DNA of 64,000 bases from Sphingorhabdus sp. (GTDB lineage Bacteria; Pseudomonadota; Alphaproteobacteria; Sphingomonadales; Sphingomonadaceae): positions 1 through 64,000 of the forward strand of contig JANQNO010000010.1 of the NCBI GenBank assembly GCA_028279555.1, written 5' to 3'. The position numbers were made by a program, and so were the translations under genes. This document shows positions 34,505 to 42,720 of this stretch, piece after piece. How positions within the stretch are numbered: the stretch's first letter is position 1; every line of letters starts with the position of its first letter. The notes beneath the pieces are model-generated. The model was not told the DNA's origin, ran no database searches, and worked only from the letters and a program-made list of their open reading frames with translations.

Positions 34505-35620
34505 GTGATTGATGCGATGAACCGCGCGATGGGCGAAGACTACGCCACCGTCCATCGCGGCGTATATGCGCGCTCGGCCAATATGACGCTGGCTTACGAG
34601 GCCGCGCGGCGGCGGGTGGCCGAATTTATGGGCGCTACAAACGAGAATGAGATCGTCTTCGTGCGCGGCGCGACCGAGGGTATCAATCTCGCCGCCAATA
34701 GCTGGGGCGGCGTGAATATCGGCGAAGGCGACCGGATTATGCTCAGCCAGCTGGAGCATCATTCGAATATCGTTCCCTGGCAGATTCTGGCCGGACATAT
34801 CGGCGCGCATATCGATGTCTGTCCGCTCACCGAGGATGGCCGGATCGATCTGGACTGGCTGGAAGCCAACCTGACCGAGAAGCATAAACTTGTCGCGCTG
34901 GCGCATGTCTCCAATGTGCTGGGCAGCGTGCTCGATGCGAAGCGGGCTGCGAAAATTACCCACAAGGTGGGCGCGAAGCTGCTGCTCGATGGCTGTCAGG
35001 CGGCACCGCGCATGGCGCTCGATATGGGCGCGCTCGATTGCGATTTCTATGTCTGGTCGGCGCACAAGCTCTACGGCCCGACCGGGGTGGGCGTGCTGTG
35101 GGCACGCAGCGAACTCCTGGAAGCCATGCCGCCCTGGCAGGGCGGCGGATCGATGATCGACCGCGTGTCATTCGACGGCACAAGCTATGCCCCGGCCCCG
35201 GGCCGATTCGAGGCTGGGACGCCGATGATCACCGAGGTGATCGCGTTGCATGCAGCCATCGACTATGTCGAAAGCGCCTCCGGCACCAGCGGCATGGACA
35301 GCATGTTTGCGCATGAAAGCGCGCTGGCGGCTGAACTGCGCGAAGCGTTGCGCAGCATCAACTCGGTCACGCTCTATGGGCCGGAGCAATCGGCGGGCAT
35401 CGTCTCTTTCACCATGGAAGGGGTGCATCCGCATGACATCGGCACCATATTGGATGAAGAGAATGTTGCTGTGCGCGCCGGGCATCACTGCGCACAGCCG
35501 CTGATGGATCACTACGGCATCCCGGCCACTGCGCGCGCCAGTTTCGGGCTTTATTCCGATGAAGCCGATATAACGGCGCTGATGCGCGCGATGGACCGGG
35601 TCCAGAAGATTTTCGGGTGA
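34505..35620 (+). CDS. sufS: Cysteine desulfurase SufS, start codon displaced by a repeat
   Basis: PLP lysine is in VWSAHKLYGPTGVG and the catalytic cysteine in RAGHHCAQPLMDHYG; both are intact. The first in-frame start codon is GTG at 34505, but the same frame is open and coding-like from 34376: it encodes RRDFPGLTTAEGERWHYLD then TAASAQKPQAV, the conserved SufS N-terminus. No ATG, GTG or TTG exists in that stretch. The ATG at 34375 is one base out of frame. SufS supplies sulphur from cysteine to SufBCD, so the true start is important. A real frameshift, a rare start codon or a sequence error are the options. Confidence 0.88.
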   Translation: MIDAMNRAMGEDYATVHRGVYARSANMTLAYEAARRRVAEFMGATNENEIVFVRGATEGINLAANSWGGVNIGEGDRIMLSQLEHHSNIVPWQILAGHIGAHIDVCPLTEDGRIDLDWLEANLTEKHKLVALAHVSNVLGSVLDAKRAAKITHKVGAKLLLDGCQAAPRMALDMGALDCDFYVWSAHKLYGPTGVGVLWARSELLEAMPPWQGGGSMIDRVSFDGTSYAPAPGRFEAGTPMITEVIALHAAIDYVESASGTSGMDSMFAHESALAAELREALRSINSVTLYGPEQSAGIVSFTMEGVHPHDIGTILDEENVAVRAGHHCAQPLMDHYGIPATARASFGLYSDEADITALMRAMDRVQKIFG

Positions 35621-35626
35621 CAGGCT

Positions 35627-36151
35627 ATGAATGAAGAACGCGAAATCAGATTCGAAGAAGTGGACTCGGTGGACGCGCCGAAACGCGCCCGGGTCGAGGA
35701 TGCAGTCGTCGCGCCCTCGCCAGCCGAGCAGGACGCCATGACCGGAGAAGGCGCGCGCGCGCAGATGGAGCGCAAGAAGGATTATCTCGAGGGATTTCTC
35801 GCGCAGAAGCCGGCTGCACCGGTTGAGGATGGCAGGGGCGACAAGGGCGACAGTGCGCTCGAAGAGGCTATCGTCGATGCGCTCAAGGAGATTTACGATC
35901 CGGAAATCCCGGTCAATATCTACGATCTCGGCCTGATCTACAATGTCGAGGTATCGGGCGCGCAGGCCGTCGTCACCATGACGCTGACCACCCCGCATTG
36001 CCCGGTCGCGGAAACCATGCCGGGCGAGGTTGAAATCCGTGCCGCTTCGGTGCCCGGGGTGATGGATGCGGAGGTCAATCTGGTCTGGGATCCGCCCTGG
36101 GGGCCGGAAAAGATGAGTGATGAAGCGCGGCTCGAATTGGGGATGCTTTGA
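35627..36151 (+). CDS. sufT: SufT-like DUF59/MIP18 Fe-S assembly protein
   Basis: A 174-residue protein with a disordered, charged N-terminal third and a C-terminal MIP18 domain: ALKEIYDPEIPVNIYDLGLIYNVEV, VTMTLTTPHCPVAETMPGEVE with the conserved cysteine, and VNLVWDPPWGPEKMSDEARLELGML. SufT proteins help in Fe-S maturation. It begins six bases after sufS. The extended N-terminus is common in alphaproteobacterial SUF-system members. Confidence 0.92.
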   Translation: MNEEREIRFEEVDSVDAPKRARVEDAVVAPSPAEQDAMTGEGARAQMERKKDYLEGFLAQKPAAPVEDGRGDKGDSALEEAIVDALKEIYDPEIPVNIYDLGLIYNVEVSGAQAVVTMTLTTPHCPVAETMPGEVEIRAASVPGVMDAEVNLVWDPPWGPEKMSDEARLELGML

Positions 36152-36152
36152 T

Positions 36153-36217
36153 CCTTCGAGACAGGCCTTCGACTTCGCCCTTCGGGCTTCGCTCAGTCCT
36201 ACCTCAGGATGAGCGGG
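36153..36217. repeat. Dispersed repeat between sufT and the SufA-like gene
   Basis: CCTTCGAGACAGGCCTTCG at the left and CTCAGTCCTACCTCAGGATG at the right, with an inner CGCCCTTCGGGC hairpin, are characteristic of a widespread proteobacterial intergenic repeat. It occupies nearly the entire 82-base gap between the two genes. Confidence 0.7.
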
Positions 36218-36233
36218 ATAGGAGAATTGAGAT

Positions 36234-36626
36234 ATGACGGAAAAAAACGCTCACGCTGAGGAGCCGCTGAGTTCATCGAAGCGGCGTCGCGAAGCACCTG
36301 CTGCCGTTATCCTTACACCCGCAGCAGAGGCACGCATTGCCGAACTTATGGCCGAGGCACCCGACGATGCCATTGGTGTGAAACTCTCGACCCCGCGCCG
36401 GGGCTGCAGCGGCCTAGCCTATTCGGTCGACTATGTCAGCGAGGAAGACAGCTTCGATGAGAAAATCGAAACGCCCGGCGGTATCTTCTATATCGATGGC
36501 GGCTCGGTGCTCTATCTCGTCGGCTCCACAATGGACTGGCAGGAGGATGATTTCACTGCCGGTTTCGTTTTCGAAAATCCCAACGCCACCGGCGCATGCG
36601 GCTGCGGCGAAAGCTTCATGGTGTGA
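36234..36626 (+). CDS. A-type Fe-S carrier (SufA/IscA/ErpA family)
   Basis: The 130-residue protein has the HesB fold: AVILTPAAEARIAELM, then GVKLSTPRRGCSGLAYSVDYV with the first cysteine near residue 58, and the C-terminal FENPNATGACGCGESFMV with the CxC pair. It also has a 25-residue polar N-terminal extension. It would take clusters from SufBCD to target proteins. The stop overlaps the GTG of the acetyltransferase gene. Confidence 0.92.
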   Translation: MTEKNAHAEEPLSSSKRRREAPAAVILTPAAEARIAELMAEAPDDAIGVKLSTPRRGCSGLAYSVDYVSEEDSFDEKIETPGGIFYIDGGSVLYLVGSTMDWQEDDFTAGFVFENPNATGACGCGESFMV

Positions 36627-37078
36627 GCCAAATCGACTTTGTCGTCGAACCGGCAAGCGAGGAAGACCAAACCGATTGGCTGGAAATGCGGCTTCGGCTC
36701 TGGCCCGATGAAGACCGGCAGGAGCTTGCCGCGGACCTTGCCGATATGCTGGACGAGACGAATGCCAAGCAATGCTGGATCGCGCGGCAGGTTGACGGCC
36801 TGCCGATCGGTTTCGCCGAGGCCGATATCCGTCAGGACTATGTCGAGGATTGCGACAGTCCGGTGCCCTATCTTGAGGGAATCTGGGTGGCCCCCAATTT
36901 CCGCCGCGCCGGTGTGGCGGACACACTGCTCGCCACGGTCGAGGAATGGGCGCGGGAAGCCGGATTTGCCGAAATCGCGTCGGATGCGCTGCTCGACAAC
37001 AGGGCCAGTCATGGTTGGCACGAGGCAGTGGGCTTCGACGAGGTCGAACGCGTCATCACCTATCGCAAGGAAATCTGA
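36623..37078 (+). CDS. GNAT acetyltransferase resembling aminoglycoside 6'-N-acetyltransferases
   Basis: A 151-residue GNAT with several blocks like AAC(6')-I enzymes: WLEMRLRLWPDED near the start, GFAEADIRQDYVEDCDSPVPYLEGIWVAPNFRRAGVA (acetyl-CoA site RRAGVA), EIASDALLDNRASHGWHEAVGFDEVERVITYRKEI. In that family the SD-x-N and GF-x-E-x-ER-V-x-YRK blocks are typical. The start is GTG at 36623, overlapping the SufA-like stop (GTGA). Whether it modifies aminoglycosides or a housekeeping substrate cannot be told; chromosomal relatives often have no resistance role. Confidence 0.8.
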   Translation: MSQIDFVVEPASEEDQTDWLEMRLRLWPDEDRQELAADLADMLDETNAKQCWIARQVDGLPIGFAEADIRQDYVEDCDSPVPYLEGIWVAPNFRRAGVADTLLATVEEWAREAGFAEIASDALLDNRASHGWHEAVGFDEVERVITYRKEI

Positions 37079-37093
37079 AGCGCCGAGCCGCGG

Positions 37094-39490
37094 TCAGAAA
37101 TTCAGATCGAAACGAAAAGCAACACCGAGATCGTCTGCGGCGGCCCGAATATGCCCCGGTTCCTGCCGCCAGAAGGCATTCGCCGAAAATTGCCCATGGG
37201 AGAGCGGGATCGACCATGCCAGCTCGCTCGCAATTTCGCGGCCTTCGGGCGCGAGACTGAAAAGACGGCGATCGAAAGTCGCGCTGCGCGAAGAATAATC
37301 ATAGCTGGTCGGAAGATCGAGCGCCAAGCCGCCGCTTGTAACCCGAAGTGGTTGCGCGATCCTTAGACCCAGCTTGTCTCCCCGCAAAAATATATCGGTT
37401 TTTCCGGCATCAAGAGAGAAGGCATTGCTGGCAATATGGCCGCTTCCACCGAACGGAGCCGATCGCCGCGCGAATGTCCAGCCCTGCCGCCAATGCGCCG
37501 CGACAGACCAGCCACCGCCAAGCCAGACATGGCCGCCAACATCCAGAAACAGGCTGTTCGCGCCGCCGCGCGCAAGCGTCTCACTGAAGCGCGCACCCAA
37601 AATCGTCTCGTTCTCGTCCAGCCAGTTCAGGCCAGCCGTGAGTCTCACCGGTCCGAATTCCCGGTCGGCCGTCAAGCCATACTCGCTATAGCCATAACGG
37701 TTGTAGCCAGTTCGTCCGGAGGATGTTGGCGCAAGCTCGAACAACGATGCTGCCCCGCTTTCGGCGCTCGCCGTCAAGCCAAACCCCGCCAGCTCCTGCC
37801 GGATGGCAAAGGCAGTCCGGGGTCTGCGCTGAATATCGCTCGCCCCGGCCCCGCCGGTGGCAGCGACGAAGCTTGCGCTGGCCGGCCGGCCCTGGAGCAA
37901 CGCGACCTGCCGCGCCGCACCCTGCCGGACGGCAAGGCTGAAGCGCGTATCGGCTGCAATCTGCGCGCTCACGCGCCCAGCCAGAATACGCGCCCGCTGG
38001 TCATTATTCTTGCCGAGATCGAGCGCCGTGAGATTGCTTTTTCCGGCTGCGCCCGGAGCAATGTTGAAAGCAAGCTCTGTCGACCCGACATTTGCGCCCA
38101 CGCTGCGGCCCTGCGCGGCAAGCGCCGCAGCCAGCCGAGGTCGCCGCTGTGCCGACAGCAATCCATGCGTCAGATCAACGGTATAAGCCCGCCCATAGGC
38201 ATCAAGAATGATGGCGTCCAACCCGGCGCGGCCTGCATCGCCCATCGGCGCAGACATGCTTCCGGCATTGCCTGTCAGCGGAACAGCGATATCGGTGCCC
38301 GCAAGACGTGTGGCTCCGGCCGGCGCAAATGCATTCGCAATATCGAGGATACCCCTGCCATAGGTCGTATCCGTTCCGGCCTCTCCCACATCGCGCGCAG
38401 AGCTGAGCAAGAGGTCGACGATCTGCGCGCCGGTGAGGTTGGGAAAGGCCTCAGCCAGCAATGCAGCCGCACCCGAAATTTGCGGTGCGGAAAAGCTGGT
38501 GCCGGCATAGACGCGCACAAACTGCCCCTCTGGCGTGGTTTCGATCTCGATCGTGTCGTCCTTATAGACACAGCAGATACCCTCGCCGAGAGCGGACAGA
38601 GTGAAATCCCGGGTGTCCCCGGCCAGATTGCTGAAGTCGGATATGGCATCATCGTCATCGACCGAGGTGGATATGATGACCAATCCGTTGCCATTGGCCA
38701 GCAATGACCGGGCAAAGGGGCTGGGGTTGTTTACATCATATTCGGGCTCGTCGTCATTGCGCTCGTTTCCGGCAGCGACAACGATGATAATCCCGGCCTG
38801 GGTTGCGCGCCGGACAGCGTTTCTTACGCTCGCACTGGCACCGTCCGCTCCGCCCAGCGAGATATTGATAACCCGCGCACCGACAGCGACCGCGCGGTCG
38901 ATCCCCGCGGCAATGGCACTGTCGGCATAGCGGCATCCCGAATCCTCGTCATCTTCGCCTGGGTCTGTGCAGCTTGTTCCGCTGTCGGCACGAAGCGCAA
39001 GTATGGTGGCGTTGAAGGCGATGCCATGCGTGTCCAGATCGTCTTTGCCAGCCGCGATAACGCGCGCCACGCGGGTTCCATGACTATCCTCCAGGGGTTC
39101 GTCAAAGCCGCGGCCGCCGCCTGTCGCATCGAAAGACTGTGGATGGATGCGCCCTGCAAATTCGTGACTGTCGCCATCTATACCGCTGTCGATTACCCCA
39201 ACGACCACGCCCGAACCATCTGCGCCCTGCTGATAGGCGGAGACCGCCCCATGATAGCTTGGCCCGTCCGAGCGGCGAAACTCTGCCGTGTTGAAATCTG
39301 CCGTTGGCGGAGGGGGTGGCGGGGGCGGGGGCGGGGGAGGAGGAGGCGGTGGGGGTGGCGGAGGAGCAGCTGGCGGCGTCGCTCCGATCCCGCCGCCTGC
39401 CGCATTGCTGCCGCTGCATGCAGCAACGGCGAGCGAAAAGATGATGGCCGAACCTGCAGCAAGGGTCCGGTTTTTCCGCCTCTTTGTCAT
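37094..39490 (-). CDS. S8 subtilisin-like autotransporter protease
   Basis: A 798-residue protein. It has a lipoprotein-like signal (AIIFSLAVAAC), a tract of about 20 consecutive prolines near residue 42-65, then a subtilase domain with Asp in VGVIDSGID, His in DSHGTRVARV, oxyanion Asn in VVAAGNERND and Ser in GTSFSAPQISGAA. The C-terminal 300 residues form an autotransporter-type beta barrel ending FRFDLNF. It is likely secreted across the outer membrane, where it cleaves surface proteins or itself. The ATG at 39490 is chosen because the signal begins there; no clear ribosome site is seen. Confidence 0.87.
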   Translation of the reverse strand: MTKRRKNRTLAAGSAIIFSLAVAACSGSNAAGGGIGATPPAAPPPPPPPPPPPPPPPPPPPPTADFNTAEFRRSDGPSYHGAVSAYQQGADGSGVVVGVIDSGIDGDSHEFAGRIHPQSFDATGGGRGFDEPLEDSHGTRVARVIAAGKDDLDTHGIAFNATILALRADSGTSCTDPGEDDEDSGCRYADSAIAAGIDRAVAVGARVINISLGGADGASASVRNAVRRATQAGIIIVVAAGNERNDDEPEYDVNNPSPFARSLLANGNGLVIISTSVDDDDAISDFSNLAGDTRDFTLSALGEGICCVYKDDTIEIETTPEGQFVRVYAGTSFSAPQISGAAALLAEAFPNLTGAQIVDLLLSSARDVGEAGTDTTYGRGILDIANAFAPAGATRLAGTDIAVPLTGNAGSMSAPMGDAGRAGLDAIILDAYGRAYTVDLTHGLLSAQRRPRLAAALAAQGRSVGANVGSTELAFNIAPGAAGKSNLTALDLGKNNDQRARILAGRVSAQIAADTRFSLAVRQGAARQVALLQGRPASASFVAATGGAGASDIQRRPRTAFAIRQELAGFGLTASAESGAASLFELAPTSSGRTGYNRYGYSEYGLTADREFGPVRLTAGLNWLDENETILGARFSETLARGGANSLFLDVGGHVWLGGGWSVAAHWRQGWTFARRSAPFGGSGHIASNAFSLDAGKTDIFLRGDKLGLRIAQPLRVTSGGLALDLPTSYDYSSRSATFDRRLFSLAPEGREIASELAWSIPLSHGQFSANAFWRQEPGHIRAAADDLGVAFRFDLNF

Positions 39491-39665
39491 ATATGCGCAC
39501 CCAGTTTTTGCGGCACGGTTTGCTTGTCGTGAAGCAGGCCTGCGAACAGCCAATGCCTATATTCCCCTTGCAAATTGAGCCTATAGGAGAATTGCGATTG
39601 CGGCAATATCAACAAAATATGATCGCGGCCTTGTCCCTCCATGGAGCAACGTCTAATCGCGTCGA

Positions 39666-40352
39666 ATGTTCGCCTCGCTCAAAGCTATCGATAGCTGGAT
39701 CTTCGATCTCGACAATACACTCTATCCCGTCAGCTGCGGCATCCACGCGCTGATGGACGATCGCATTCGGGGCTTTGTCGCGCGGCTTTTGAAGCTTTCC
39801 GATGGAGAGGCCCACCGGGTGCAGAAAGACTATTTCCGCTCGCATGGGACGACGCTCAACGGGTTGATGGCGGATTATGGAATCGATCCGCATGACTATC
39901 TGGCCGATGTGCATGACTTTCCGCTGGAAAGGCTCGATAGAGCGCCGCCGCTGGCCGGAAAAATTTCCGTGCTGCCCGGCCGCAAGATCATCTTCACCAA
40001 CGCGGATGCGCCCTATGCGCGGCGGGTTTTGGCACGGCTGGGCCTGAGCGGGCTGTTTGAGGAGATTGTCGACATTCACAGCTTCGGCTATCGCCCCAAG
40101 CCAGCCGAGGCCGCCTATCGAACGCTGTTGGAAAAGACGAGCTTGAACCCGGGAACGGCGATCTTTTTCGAGGATCAGGCGCGCAATCTAGCGCCTGCAA
40201 AAGCGCTGGGGATGACCACGGTTTGGATCGAAAATGGTTCCGATCTCGGCGATCTACAGAGCGATGGTGCGCATATCGACCATCGCAGCCCCTGCCTTGC
40301 GGCCTTTCTCGATCGCGTTATAGAAACGCTCGCCCTGGAAAATGCCGAGTAA
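39666..40352 (+). CDS. Pyrimidine 5'-nucleotidase-like HAD hydrolase
   Basis: This 228-residue HAD protein has motif I WIFDLDNTLYPVSCGIHALMD, characteristic of the SSM1/pyrimidine 5'-nucleotidase branch, motif II KIIFTNADAPYARRVL, lysine in GYRPKPAEAAYRTLL, and motif IV AIFFEDQARNLAPAKALGM. It would dephosphorylate pyrimidine nucleotides or a related phosphate. It is followed 15 bases later by dapD, and this order is commonly seen in alphaproteobacteria. Confidence 0.87.
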   Translation: MFASLKAIDSWIFDLDNTLYPVSCGIHALMDDRIRGFVARLLKLSDGEAHRVQKDYFRSHGTTLNGLMADYGIDPHDYLADVHDFPLERLDRAPPLAGKISVLPGRKIIFTNADAPYARRVLARLGLSGLFEEIVDIHSFGYRPKPAEAAYRTLLEKTSLNPGTAIFFEDQARNLAPAKALGMTTVWIENGSDLGDLQSDGAHIDHRSPCLAAFLDRVIETLALENAE

Positions 40353-40367
40353 GGAAAAGAAATAAAA

Positions 40368-41207
40368 ATGACACAGCAGCTTGCCGACATCATCGACGAC
40401 GCCTGGGATAAGCGAGAGAGTCTCGGTCTGGAGACGCAAGGCGAAATCCGCGATTCCGTCGATGAAGCGCTCAACATGCTCGACAGCGGGAAGGCACGCG
40501 TCGCCGAACCGCGTGACGGGGAGTGGGCAGTCAACCAATGGCTCAAAAAGGCGGTGCTGCTGTCATTCCGCCTAAACCACATGGAGATCATCGAGGGAGG
40601 TCCTGGCGGTGCGGTCTGGTGGGACAAGGTGCCTTCCAAATTCGCTGGCTGGCAGGCCGATGATTTTCGAAAGGCCGCCTTGCGAGCCGTGCCAGGCTCG
40701 ATCGTGCGCAGGGGCGCTCATATCGGCCGCGACGTTGTTTTAATGCCGAGCTTTGTAAATCTTGGTGCCCATGTCGGCGACGGAACGATGATCGATACCT
40801 GGGCCTCGGTTGGCAGCTGCGCACAAGTTGGCAGCAATTGTCATATTTCGGCAGGAGCCGGTATTGGCGGCGTCCTGGAACCGTTGCAGGCCAACCCGAC
40901 AATCATAGAGGATAACTGCTTCATTGGAGCGCGCAGCGAAGTGGTCGAAGGGGTGGTCGTGGGTGAAGGCTCGGTTATCGCTATGGGAGTTTTCATCACG
41001 CAGTCGACGAAAATCGTCGATCGGGTAACTGGTAAGATTCATACTGGCCATGTCCCGCCCTACAGCGTCGTGGTACCAGGCACCATGCCCGCGAAAGCCA
41101 ACATCGATGGCGTACCCGGCCCTGCGCTGTCTTGCGCTGTAATTGTCAAAACCGTGGATGCGCAAACCCGCAGCAAGACGGGGATCAACGAGCTGCTGCG
41201 CGACTAG
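40368..41207 (+). CDS. dapD: 2,3,4,5-tetrahydropyridine-2,6-dicarboxylate N-succinyltransferase
   Basis: A 279-residue protein with a helical N-terminal domain ([18 protein letters not shown]) and a left-handed beta helix of hexapeptide repeats ([60 protein letters not shown]). The sequence through [20 protein letters not shown] is diagnostic of DapD. It uses succinyl-CoA in lysine and diaminopimelate synthesis. AAGGAAA lies before the ATG. Complete length. Confidence 0.97.
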   Translation: MTQQLADIIDDAWDKRESLGLETQGEIRDSVDEALNMLDSGKARVAEPRDGEWAVNQWLKKAVLLSFRLNHMEIIEGGPGGAVWWDKVPSKFAGWQADDFRKAALRAVPGSIVRRGAHIGRDVVLMPSFVNLGAHVGDGTMIDTWASVGSCAQVGSNCHISAGAGIGGVLEPLQANPTIIEDNCFIGARSEVVEGVVVGEGSVIAMGVFITQSTKIVDRVTGKIHTGHVPPYSVVVPGTMPAKANIDGVPGPALSCAVIVKTVDAQTRSKTGINELLRD

Positions 41208-41459
41208 GCAGGAGGAAAAAGCAAGCTCTTGTCGATTCTTCTTGCAATTCGGAGTGAATCGCTCTAATTAAGAATCACGGACCGGGCCCCTCTGGCGCTC
41301 GCAAGTTGCAAATCTGCAATGGCAGCGTGATGTCGGCCGTATCGGATGTTTCCGGTGCATGGCTTGCGGGCGGTTCCTACCCATCCCTTCCCTCCCTAAG
41401 CCTGCGGGTCATCGCCGGATCATCCGATTGAACTTTTAAATGTTCAAGAGGAGAAAAAA

Positions 41460-41639
41460 ATGTCCGACAAGGCATTTCGTTTGCTGGAATATCACCAAAA
41501 GCTCGATTCGCGGCTGCGCGCTGAAATGAAGCGCCGCTGGCCCGATTTCGCAAAGGTGGCAAGGCTCAAAAAGCTGAAGCTGGCGGTCAAGGACCGCCTC
41601 GCCAGGCTGTCGCGCAAACAGCGCGCAGCACGGGCCTGA
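41460..41639 (+). CDS. DUF465 (YdcH-like) small coiled-coil protein
   Basis: A 59-residue basic helical protein. LLEYHQKLDSRLRAEMKRRWPDFAKVARLKKLKLAVKDRLARL matches the DUF465/YdcH pattern (a helical pair with a P-D-x2-x-V-x-x-LK-K-x-KL turn). An AGAGGAG ribosome site lies just before the ATG. Function unknown. It ends immediately before the convergent HNH gene. Confidence 0.8.
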   Translation: MSDKAFRLLEYHQKLDSRLRAEMKRRWPDFAKVARLKKLKLAVKDRLARLSRKQRAARA

Positions 41640-41915
41640 TCAATTCCGCTTGCGCACTGGGGCATGAAAGTCGGGTGTTTTTTTCGCGATCCAGCGGAGA
41701 AACCGCCCGATCTCTTTATCCGCACGCAGCGCCTCGGCCCCGCAATAGTGTCGCGCCAGTTCGGCATTGCCAAAACGGGCATGGATCATGCGGTGGCAAA
41801 TGGGATGCACCGGCACCCTCTCCCGCCCGCCCTTCGACTTAGGCAGTGGATGGTGCCATTCCACCTTGCGGCCAAGCGGCCGTTCGCACAGCCAGCAGGA
41901 ACAGGCCTCCGTCAT
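41640..41915 (-). CDS. HNH endonuclease-like protein
   Basis: A 91-residue single HNH domain: CWLCERPLGRKVEWHHPLPKSKGGRERVPVHPICHRMIHARF has a zinc-type CxxC, the catalytic HH, the asparagine position replaced by V-P-V-H, and CHRMIH. HNH proteins nick or cut DNA; small stand-alone ones often have repair or unknown roles. The start at 41915 is chosen because the earlier frame overlaps the DksA-like gene; the ribosome site is weak. Confidence 0.75.
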   Translation of the reverse strand: MTEACSCWLCERPLGRKVEWHHPLPKSKGGRERVPVHPICHRMIHARFGNAELARHYCGAEALRADKEIGRFLRWIAKKTPDFHAPVRKRN

Positions 41916-41940
41916 AACCGAGACAGCAGGGTGTCCGGCC

Positions 41941-42288
41941 TCACCGCGCGCAACCCACGCAGCGCGTCGCCATCGGGTCGATCTCGAGCCGTTTGAAGGC
42001 GATGGCCTCCCCGCACTCGGCGCACCAGCCATACTCGCCCTCATCGATCAGCCGGAGCGCATGCCCGATCCGAGCCAGATCGGATTTTCGCCTGCGTGCT
42101 TCTGCTTCGCTCATGGCCTGCTGTTGCAGTGCATCCATGCGCGAGAGGCGCCCGACCGACTGTTGATCCAGATCGACCGTCGCGCGCCAGCCTTGGCTGC
42201 TTGCATCCTGCGCCGCCAGAGCTTCCCGCATTTCAAGCAGCTTGCGCCGAAGCAAATCAAGCCGCTCGGCGGAGAGCCCTTCGGCCAT
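41941..42288 (-). CDS. DksA/TraR-type C4 zinc-finger protein
   Basis: This 115-residue protein has a coiled-coil N-terminal half and the C-terminal finger GWCAECGEAIAFKRLEIDPMATRCVGC, with paired cysteines CAEC and CVGC. Short DksA/TraR proteins bind the RNA polymerase secondary channel and modulate promoters. The DxxDxA tip motif of DksA proper is not obvious. Its ATG abuts the VOC gene stop with no gap. Confidence 0.85.
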   Translation of the reverse strand: MAEGLSAERLDLLRRKLLEMREALAAQDASSQGWRATVDLDQQSVGRLSRMDALQQQAMSEAEARRRKSDLARIGHALRLIDEGEYGWCAECGEAIAFKRLEIDPMATRCVGCAR

Positions 42289-42684
42289 TCAGTCTGCAGG
42301 GCCCATCGCGAAGGCACACAGCTTGTTGCCTTCGGGATCGCGGAAATAGGCACCGTAAAAGGCCTGATCGCCCTCATCGCCGCGCACACCGGGCGCACCT
42401 TCATCGCTGCCGCCCAATTCCAGCGCCTTGGCATGCAGGGCGTCGACCTTGGCACGTTTGTCGCATATGATCGCGGCCATATGCCCGTTGCCCGGTTCCG
42501 CCTTGTTGCCATCGTAAGGCTGGGTTACACAGATTGCGGGCTGCCCCCAATCGGTGCCATACATGGTGAAGCCATTCTCCTCCATCCGCATCATTTCTTT
42601 GCCGCCGACTTCGCCGACCAGGTCAGCATAGAAACTGCGCTGTGCATCAAGATCGTTGGCACCGATTGTAATATATCCGATCAT
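42289..42684 (-). CDS. VOC superfamily (glyoxalase/bleomycin-resistance-like) protein
   Basis: A 131-residue protein with the paired beta-alpha-beta layout: IGYITIGANDLDAQRSFYADLVGEVGGKEMM at the start, and AFYGAYFRDPEGNKLCAFAMG at the end, where the glutamate-type metal ligand is E in DPEGNK. The first-half histidine of true glyoxalase I is not present, so the activity is unknown. It is co-directional with the DksA-like and HNH genes. Confidence 0.82.
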   Translation of the reverse strand: MIGYITIGANDLDAQRSFYADLVGEVGGKEMMRMEENGFTMYGTDWGQPAICVTQPYDGNKAEPGNGHMAAIICDKRAKVDALHAKALELGGSDEGAPGVRGDEGDQAFYGAYFRDPEGNKLCAFAMGPAD

Positions 42685-42720
42685 TCTTCTTTCTCCATTT
42701 CTCTGTTGGCGGTCAGCCTA

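Noticed and set aside
39288-39578. Plus-strand frame coding a poly-glycine protein
   Set aside because: It is the antisense of the proline tract in the S8 protease; the protease domain structure decides the strand.
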